A DNA stretch of 64,000 bases from Lytechinus pictus (Eukaryota; Echinodermata; Echinoidea; Temnopleuroida; Toxopneustidae): contig NC_087249.1 in assembly GCF_037042905.1 (NCBI RefSeq), positions 9,544,001-9,608,000 on the forward strand, written 5' to 3'. The position numbers and the translations under genes were made by a program. The notes under the pieces were generated by a model. That model saw only the letters and a list, made by a program, of their open reading frames with translations, was not told where the DNA came from and ran no database searches. Positions 59,916 to 64,000 of the stretch are shown piece by piece (position 1 is the stretch's first letter; every line of letters begins with the position of its first letter).

Positions 59916-61795
59916 GGCGTTAAAGTGATTTCATGTGAATAACTTTGTTCACTTTATAACAGACTATGATACTGTAGATAAATGTCAAAATGAACATCAA
60001 TAATCTATACTGGAAAGATATACATCATAAATGATGTATTTCTAAGGAACAAAAGATGAGAATGGAAGCTAGCTTACTCATCGGGATAGTCTCCTCTGCT
60101 TCTCCTGTAGACATTACTGGATGGACGTGACCTCTGACGGGTAGGGGAATGGGATACCCTGATAGCAACGCCATCATCAGTACTGAATCAGAGAGAGAGA
60201 GAGAGATAGAAAGAATATATTTTAAGGGCATATTCATGTTATTCATTTCATTTTTATTTGATTTGCTTTCTGGGAACGCAATCATAATAGTGAAGATCAG
60301 TACATTTTTTTTCTCTCTATTCAATAAAACCCACTAAACTCTACTAACCCCTTATAAATCTGAAAGAAATTTCAAAATATAGAATTGAAAATGTTAAGTT
60401 ATATTAACATAGCATTGGGAAATATAAATACATGAATATGGATATGTTAAAAAGAGAGATATCAAAATGACACTGAGTGTGTTATTTGTAAAACATCCAT
60501 CAAAATAACTTTGTCATCCCATTTCTATCTCATATACACAGTGTTGTTTTTTTATGGACAAAGTCAATATACTACATGCACACTGTTACAAGACTCGGGG
60601 CCCCACTGCATAAAAAGTTACCATTATGGTAACTTTGCCATCCAATGGTAAATTGTCTGGAATCCGTGATTATGATTGGTTGGTAGTCAGCGTTACCATG
60701 GTAGTTACCATTGGATGGCAAAGTTACCAGAATAGTAACTTTTATGCAACAGGGCCCAGGTCTATTTGTCCAATGCGCGATCGGGGGAGCATTTCAAGGA
60801 AGGACTTGTCAGACGTTTTATTCAACAAGTCCTGATTTATTTGACAGTTACCTTAGCAACACTGCTTCTCAGCCAATCAAAACCAACGAAAGTTGTCGGA
60901 TCTGACATCTTGAGTCCGTTGCAGAAAGAGTTGCATGTAAACGCAAGTCAAAAAATCAATCGCAAGTCCCAAATGCGCGCTGTTGATTGGTAGAAAATCA
61001 AGTTACGCATGATTTTTAGAGTTGCGATTGATTGCAACTCTTTCTGCAACGGGCCCCTTGTCGGATAAAAACATTGATGAAACGCTCCCCTGAAAATCAA
61101 AATGTATTCAATTCGAATCAAACGACGGTGTATACTCACACTACTTTTGTGTAGGGTATATCTAGAGGATCCAACTCTGTAGAAGGCTCTTGAAGACCAA
61201 GCTGGATGTGTTTCCGCAATTCAGTAGAAGCTTTGATGTCCTCAATTTGTCTGTTTTACAAAGCAAATTTTACGATAATAAATGATAAATGAGATAAGTG
61301 TGGAGGCAAGACACCTCTAAATTTCGTAGTAGAAGATCGTTTTATAGATGTTATTGTAACAATTTGTGTACATGGTGAAAATATAAAAGATTAGACATGG
61401 TTTATTTGTCGGGAAATTTGATAAAATATTAAGCTTTTCTGCAAAGAATTATTGCGCAATGGTTACTGTAAAATGAAAATGCATTTTTCTTTCAAATTAG
61501 CAATATCAATATTCCATTACTTCGACACAAGAAGAACGGCAACGAATGCAATTATTTGTTAAATCAATATACACAGAAAATACAGATGCATTCACAAAGT
61601 CATCCATGAAGGATGCCTTTGAATCTTTCAACATTTTACGATTCAAAGACTATTTAACAATATTGAAGTGTTTAGGTATCTAACTTAACAATGGATGACT
61701 TTAAAAAAAGAAATTGCAATAATTGTCAAGAATCAAATTCTGACCTTCTTTCTTTATACCACTTGTATCCCTCAGGAGTCTCTGGTGAAATGTAC
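52898..61795 (-). CDS. Pro/Ser-rich disordered protein, C-terminal 570 residues
   Basis: Exons in transcript order: 61795-61745, 61250-61140, 60182-60078, 59382-59163, 58890-58726, 57841-57609, 56606-55866 and 52985-52898. All have GT-AG introns and phases join; the first base completes a codon begun upstream, so the 5' end is outside the window. The visible part starts YISPETPEGYKWYKERRQIE, a charged, probably helical segment (residues 1-40), and then becomes rich in Ser, Pro, Arg, Gln and Asn, with a run of seven Ser followed by Thr at about 368-375. A short amphipathic segment, SELLNELDKLG (about 459-469), resembles an LD-type helix. The end ...NRNLLTEL fits a class I PDZ ligand (T at -2, L at 0). 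I do not recognise the family; a junctional or cytoskeletal scaffold, or a receptor tail, would fit. The last exon rests on acceptor, phase and plausibility. Confidence 0.8.
53217..53380. mobile_element. MITE family B copy, diverged
   Basis: GGGCCCTGTTGCATAAAAG at the left, CTTTTCTGCAACAGGCCCC at the right. GATGGTAACTACCAT in the left arm. It lies in the last intron of the disordered-protein gene. Confidence 0.7.
53575..53893. mobile_element. Adjacent MITE pair (family D then family C)
   Basis: The D part runs from GTGTTTCATAAAACTGC to AACAGCTTTATGAAACACCC. The C part follows, ending CACTAAGCTTTGTGTTACAG. Same order as 13557-13846. Confidence 0.55.
53935..54370. mobile_element. Foldback element, arms about 200 bp
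   Basis: Inverted arms share GCATTAAAAA, CTTTTCAACATGCACTCAT, GAACAGAA, GCTGTGATTGGCTGTCAAGG, TAAACAAATTAG and AAAGCAAAGCAACT, meeting near 54150. No transposase. Confidence 0.72.
54380..55860. other. Intron, AT-rich
   Basis: Part of the last intron of the disordered-protein gene. No feature recognised beyond AT-rich sequence and simple runs. A small additional exon cannot be excluded. Confidence 0.45.
58030..58415. repeat. Degenerate word repeat (GACCAA-nTGGT family)
   Basis: ACTTGGTCTACTAG, TTTGGTCCAACC, CAATTAGTCTAC, then TTAGACCAAATGGC, ATTAGACCACG and GTAGACAAAATGG. Orientation switches about half way, as at 39138. In an intron, directly adjoining the MITE A copy at 58417. Confidence 0.65.
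58417..58685 (+). mobile_element. MITE family A copy
   Basis: GGGCCCTATCTTACAAAGAG at the left, CTCTTTGTAAGACTGGGCC at the right. It ends about 40 bp from the exon 58726-58890. Confidence 0.82.
59882..59912. repeat. (AT)n microsatellite
   Basis: About 15 uninterrupted AT units in an intron. Confidence 0.97.
60597..60758. mobile_element. MITE family B copy
   Basis: GGGGCCCCACTGCATAAAAG at the left, CTTTTATGCAACAGGGCCC at the right, with TTACCATTATGGTAAC and TTACCATGGTAGTTACC inside. Confidence 0.78.
60913..61057. mobile_element. MITE, TTGCAGAAAGAG ends
   Basis: GTCCGTTGCAGAAAGAGTTG at the left is inverted as CAACTCTTTCTGCAACGGGC at the right, with AATCAATCGCAAGT / AGTTGCGATTGATT inside. It lies 80 bp from the exon 61140-61250. 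Confidence 0.72.
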
Positions 61796-62003
61796 CTGAA
61801 AATAAATAAATTAACATGAAGAATTTACAAATGAATATTTATTAAGAAATTTTAGAATGTAAAGATTTTTATACTTAATACAGCTACCAATACTTGGTTT
61901 AATATACTGCTTTATCAATCTACGACTGCTCAAAGCGCTTCACAATTATTATTACCCTATCACTGGATTCATAGCTTTTAGCAGCCTGTTAGGCGCACAC
62001 TTG

Positions 62004-62120
62004 CTAAAGGGGCTTTCACAACTGTTTGTGCGATCGCTTGCGATCATTTGGTCACAGTATATGTTGTGCACAATCGCAACGGTTGTAAGCAGTCACACCA
62101 CCAATTGTGAAAGGGGCTTA
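62004..62120. repeat. Short inverted-repeat element
   Basis: TAAAGGGGCTTTCACAAC at the left and AATTGTGAAAGGGGCTTA at the right, with a GCGATCGCTTGCGATC core near 62031-62046. Confidence 0.5.
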
Positions 62121-62315
62121 AACCAATCACATGACGGTTGTTTCCGTAAATTGTGAGGAATATGTTGTAACAATAACAATTCCTTGTATACTTTATATGA
62201 TCCTGCTCTGTTTATTGCTTCATTGGTATGCTGGTAAATATTAAAGATGTTACTTATGTTAATTTTTTTAGATTTCTCTGATGAAAATGCAATTGAAATA
62301 AGCCAATTATTAATA

Positions 62316-62377
62316 TCATCATTATCATTATCATTATTATCTTCATCATCATCATCATCATCATCGTCATCATCATT
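62316..62377. repeat. (ATC)n microsatellite
   Basis: ATC/ATT trinucleotide run, followed by a SINE-tail-like TTGTGCTTTTCCCAGGAAGG segment. Confidence 0.9.
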
Positions 62378-62469
62378 ATTGTATTGTGCTTTTCCCAGGA
62401 AGGCCCAAAGCGTCTTACAACGAGAAAAGGAACATGTTAAAGTATCAAATTAAATTTTGCAGTCCTAAA

Positions 62470-63530
62470 ACTCTTATGATTTTTTTTCAGTTTAATTCTA
62501 CATTTCTGTATGGATGCATACAGTTAGGCAATCTAGGGATTAATCATGTTCAAACACACAATTTCAATGTACATTCCTACAATTATGCCAGTAACTTTCA
62601 CGTTTAGCAAGCAGAAATCGTTTCTAAAATCAAATTGAAAATATGGATTGAATTACATGATTAAAACCTTGAATTCGATTCCATCATCCTTTTTTTTAAA
62701 ATATTCTGATAACCACCCCCACTCTGTTTCTCTCATGTTTGAGTTATCCCCATACACCCTCAGGCAAAAATAGCAAGAAAACATATCCCATTTCAAACAA
62801 GGGTAGAGTATGCCCTCTCATATTACCGCATTGGCCCTCTAAGGAATCTTTGTTAACCCCTTTAACAATCACCCCTATATCCCTTGATCCTACCATCAAA
62901 CTAGTCTCCCTACTAGAAGTTTATTTTTCACTCTATCTAAAGTGTGATTATATAATTTATTTAGAGATTTAATATTTGGGGCTTCCGACTTTAGTCAATT
63001 GTGCACAAAAGTTTACATATTATGTCAGTCTTTTTATTAATATCAAAAGAACATCAAAATCAAAGTGGGTCTGTTTAAAAAGTACTCAATGCTGAATACA
63101 TCTTTGGATGTTTGACTATTTTTTGATACAGTTATCACTTTGTGTAATGCAGATTATATAGATAAAGTATTAATTTTTTTGTCCTAAGAAAATTAAAAAC
63201 CTTTTTAGAAAGTCTGTCAAGTGAAGTGGGGTATCAAGTTCAAAACATAATTGAACTTGAGTAAATGAGTGTGAATACAGTGAAACCTGTCCATAAAGAC
63301 TACTCAAGAGAGACAAGGAAGGTTGTCTTTATAAACAAGTCCTATATGACATGGTCCTATGGAAATTACAAAAAAAATATCAACCCCCCTAAAAAAAAAA
63401 TATATATATATAACACCAAAGTGGTCTTCATGAGAAGAACTATTGCAAGTGTTCACTAAAGCAGTTTTGACTGTATTGTGATTGCAAACAGAAATAAAAG
63501 GTAATAGAGTAGCAAAAGAGATAAATTATT
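62470..63530. other. AT-rich sequence, right side
   Basis: Probably upstream intron of the disordered-protein gene. No exon with consensus splice sites and coding character found. Confidence 0.35.
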
Positions 63531-63534
63531 AAGT

Positions 63535-63825
63535 TAGAGAAGAGAGAGAGAGAGGGAGAGGGGTAGTGAGGAAGTCATAGAGAAAACAGAGACAGAGGTA
63601 TAAAGAGAGAGAGAGGGGGAAGGATACTGAGAGAAAGAAATATAGAGACAGAGGAAAAAGAGAGACAGGGAGTGAGAGTGATCGAGTGAGAGAAAGAAAG
63701 AAATACAGAGACAGAGGAAAAGAGAGAGAGAGCAAGAAAAGAAGACAAAGATTGAGAAATAAAGATACAAAGAAAGAAAGAGGGAGAAAGAAGAAAACGA
63801 GGAAGAGAAGAGAGAGAATTTAGGC
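63535..63825. repeat. Polypurine (GA-rich) tract
   Basis: AGAGAGAGA, GAAAGAAA and GACAGAGG words on the + strand. The long - strand Ser/Leu frames are artefacts. Confidence 0.85.
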
Positions 63826-64000
63826 TCATGGTGAAAACAGTTGAAAAAAAGTGTATTGACTCTGATCCGGAGGGATTTCCAGCCCATTTACTCAAGGATC
63901 CCGGCTAAAATTCCCCAAATTATTTCTAAATCCTAAAGCGCTTTGGTGAAGGACCGCCTGCATCACCTCGGAACGTGGGAGGGGGGAGAATTCGAATGAT

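Overview
This is a 64 kb window of an animal nuclear genome: AT-rich, with intron-split genes, very long introns and dense short repeats. The repeats are hairpin MITEs whose ends read GGGCCC...TTTCATAA or TTACAAAG, tRNA-derived SINEs, and elements whose ends read AAAGG(A/G)GAAGTTCACCC or AAGGACAAGTCCACCCC. From memory these resemble repeats of sea urchins and other echinoderms, so I infer an echinoderm, probably an echinoid. The protein evidence only requires a metazoan. No bacterial, plasmid or viral gene set is present.

Four protein-coding genes can be assembled with consensus splice sites and continuous phase. (1) COPE, the epsilon subunit of the COPI coat, + strand, 1715-16884: 11 exons giving a complete 299-residue product. 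(2) A small DUF1761-family membrane protein, - strand, 25774-27811: three coding exons, 129 residues. (3) A zinc-finger protein of the ZNF532/ZNF592/ZNF687 type, + strand, 37603-42194: two coding exons, about 1005 residues, about 14 C2H2-like fingers. (4) The 3' part of an unrecognised proline/serine-rich, largely disordered protein, - strand, 52898-61795: eight exons, 570 visible residues, C-terminus resembling a class I PDZ ligand. Its 5' end lies beyond the right edge. The genes have no evident functional link.

Layout: 1-1.7 kb is flank with a 540 bp polypurine tract; 1.7-16.9 kb is COPE; 17-25.7 kb is intergenic with SINE, MITE and purine/pyrimidine tracts; 25.8-31.3 kb is the DUF1761 gene with a possible non-coding first exon; 31.3-37.5 kb is intergenic or the zinc-finger gene's first intron, packed with nested elements; 37.6-42.4 kb is the zinc-finger gene; 42.4-52.9 kb is intergenic with SINEs, a foldback element and minisatellites; 52.9-61.8 kb is the disordered-protein gene; 61.8-64 kb is probably an upstream intron of it.

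The most striking object is a near-perfect 1.76 kb palindrome (two 879 bp arms, 5 bp centre) in COPE intron 1. Other highlights are a three-level nest of inverted-repeat elements in COPE intron 5, two unrelated repeat families that each carry regularly spaced nuclear-receptor DR1-like sites, and an 840 bp insertion with a 9 bp target duplication nested inside another element.
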